Shown here piece after piece: positions 5,857 through 6,768 of a DNA stretch of 6,768 bases (position 1 is the stretch's first letter; each line of letters starts with the position of its first letter). The notes below the pieces were generated by a model. It was not told where the DNA came from and did no database searches. It worked only from the letters and a program-made list of their open reading frames with translations. Location of the stretch: positions 1 to 6,768 of the forward strand of contig JAQULD010000087.1 in NCBI GenBank assembly GCA_028719045.1, read 5' to 3'. This DNA is from Candidatus Omnitrophota bacterium. GTDB lineage: Bacteria; Omnitrophota; Koll11; Gygaellales; Profunditerraquicolaceae. Position numbers and translations under genes: made by a program.

Positions 5857-6381
5857 ATGAAGCTTGCAATCGCGGTATTGAGCTTAGCGTTTATCTTACT
5901 GGTTTTGCCCGCTGCGCGCGCGCAAGATAGCGGCGAAGAGTATTCTTTGGCCATGCAAGCCGTTCATGCGCAGGATTTGGATATCGCTTTCATGCATTTC
6001 CGTTCGATAGCCAGGGAACATCCGGATTCCAAATACGCTAAAAACGCGATATTCGCCACCGGAGAATATTATTTTATGACCGGTAATTATTACGATGCCG
6101 CCAGGATGTTTTTATCGTTCATCAACAACTATCCGGAATCAAACGGAAAGCTTTTTGCCGAAGCCTATTTATTGGATATCGCCAGGAAGCAGGGGCAGGA
6201 AGACCTGGTTAAGAAACTGGAAAATGATATCGTAAGCAGGAAACAGCTGGTTTTACTGTTTAAGAATTTCAAGGAATATAAATATAAATCCCCACTATCA
6301 AGGATGTATAAAGCGGACTACTATATAGACAAAGTTAAGTTTTACATTGATGGCACAATGCTCGCAGAAATCTCATATTAG
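5857..6381 (+). CDS. Secreted TPR-type (BamD/YbgF-like repeat) protein of unknown function
   Basis: 174 residues from the ATG favoured by the Shine-Dalgarno; an in-frame GTG at 5848 would add three residues (MRK). The N-terminus is a clear Sec signal peptide: MKLAIAVLSL, then a hydrophobic stretch and cleavage probably after A-R-A (residue 22), before QDSG. No lipobox Cys is present, so the product should be periplasmic rather than a lipoprotein. Residues ~25-110 form two to three TPR-like helical hairpins, with the EHPDSKYAKNAIFATGEYY and NYPES patterns typical of the repeats in BamD and YbgF/CpoB. The C-terminal ~45 residues are rich in Lys and Tyr and I do not recognise them. The protein is short for BamD. 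It starts a likely new transcription unit after ~97 nt of intergenic DNA, and the next gene overlaps its end by 32 nt. A role as a periplasmic scaffold or envelope protein is inferred. Confidence 0.75.
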   Translation: MKLAIAVLSLAFILLVLPAARAQDSGEEYSLAMQAVHAQDLDIAFMHFRSIAREHPDSKYAKNAIFATGEYYFMTGNYYDAARMFLSFINNYPESNGKLFAEAYLLDIARKQGQEDLVKKLENDIVSRKQLVLLFKNFKEYKYKSPLSRMYKADYYIDKVKFYIDGTMLAEISY

Positions 6382-6768
6382 TTTAAGGCTCCTCCTGTTT
6401 TTAATCTTCCTGTCCATTATACTTGCCGCGGTAATCGTTTTAAATGCCATAATCGGCTCCTCAAAAATAAAATTAACAGAAACAACGGAAAGTTTTTTTT
6501 CAAAGAAGGTTTCCATAAAAAGAATTTTCTACCTGCCTCCGAACTTCATCATTCTTAAAGACGTATCGGTCAATGAGCCTCTTGCGGGAAACAAAAAACT
6601 TTTTAGCTTCCCCACTATAACCGCCAGGTTCTCATTGCCGCAGCTCTTCTTGAGAAAGAAACTTGATATCTCCGGGGTAAACTTTTATTATCCGCGAAGT
6701 GATTATAAACAATGCGGGTTGTTTTTAAAGGATAATTTCGCAAGGATCCTGGAATTTATCAGGCACTT
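6350..6768 (+). CDS. Single-pass membrane protein, AsmA/DUF748-like, 3' truncated
   Basis: The frame is open from the ATG at 6350 to the window edge (139 full codons, no stop); an in-frame stop at 6326-6328 limits the start, and 6350 is the first ATG. The N-terminus is a short polar cytoplasmic segment followed by one transmembrane helix (about residues 14-35, LRLLLFLIFLSIILAAVIVL). Next comes a beta-rich region in which VSIKRIFYLPPNFIILKDVS, FSFPTITARFSLPQLF and KKLDISGVNFYYP recall the opening repeats of AsmA-like envelope proteins, which act in lipid transport between the membranes of diderms. Only the N-terminal part is present, so the family call is tentative. It overlaps the TPR gene by 32 nt in another frame with no clear ribosome binding site, which suggests coupled expression. 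Confidence 0.6.
   Translation, partial: MAQCSQKSHISLRLLLFLIFLSIILAAVIVLNAIIGSSKIKLTETTESFFSKKVSIKRIFYLPPNFIILKDVSVNEPLAGNKKLFSFPTITARFSLPQLFLRKKLDISGVNFYYPRSDYKQCGLFLKDNFARILEFIRH

Overview
The window reads almost entirely on the + strand as closely packed bacterial protein genes, with moderate G+C. The last two genes encode a secreted TPR-type protein and a membrane-anchored AsmA-like protein, which point to a diderm (Gram-negative-type) bacterium. Hemerythrin genes and the general style fit an uncultivated anaerobic or microaerophilic lineage such as Omnitrophota or a relative. That placement is a guess; the window contains no marker gene. No RNA genes, mobile elements or CRISPR arrays were seen.

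Region 1 (1-1511): the 3' part of an Amidohydro_2-family metal-dependent hydrolase/decarboxylase overlaps by 8 nt the first of two tandem paralogous hemerythrin-like di-iron proteins. Both hemerythrins carry a complete set of iron ligands.

Region 2 (1563-5759): a tight four-gene cassette with gaps of 1, 4 and 13 nt. It encodes a nucleoside-phosphorylase-family protein, an MtnA/eIF2B-type aldose-1-phosphate isomerase, a class II aldolase fused to a C-terminal SCP2-like lipid-binding domain, and an NAD(P)-dependent aldehyde dehydrogenase. Read in order, this is a complete route: nucleoside -> (modified) ribose-1-phosphate -> ribulose-1-phosphate -> dihydroxyacetone phosphate plus an aldehyde -> carboxylate. 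The logic matches the DHAP shunt / 5-deoxyribose disposal pathways that remove the by-products 5'-deoxyadenosine and methylthioadenosine. Three details are not standard. The phosphorylase lacks the ribose-binding Glu and a phosphate-binding Arg. The isomerase has changed substrate loops. The aldolase carries the SCP2 domain. The real substrate may therefore be an unusual nucleoside or sugar phosphate, possibly one with a hydrophobic 5' group.

Region 3 (5760-6768): an intergenic stretch of about 100 nt holds a TATAAT box inside a near-perfect 22-bp palindrome, a small GNRA-loop hairpin and a strong Shine-Dalgarno. It is followed by a secreted TPR-like protein and, overlapping it by 32 nt, the N-terminal part of a single-pass membrane AsmA-like protein that runs off the window. 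This looks like a separate envelope-related transcription unit.
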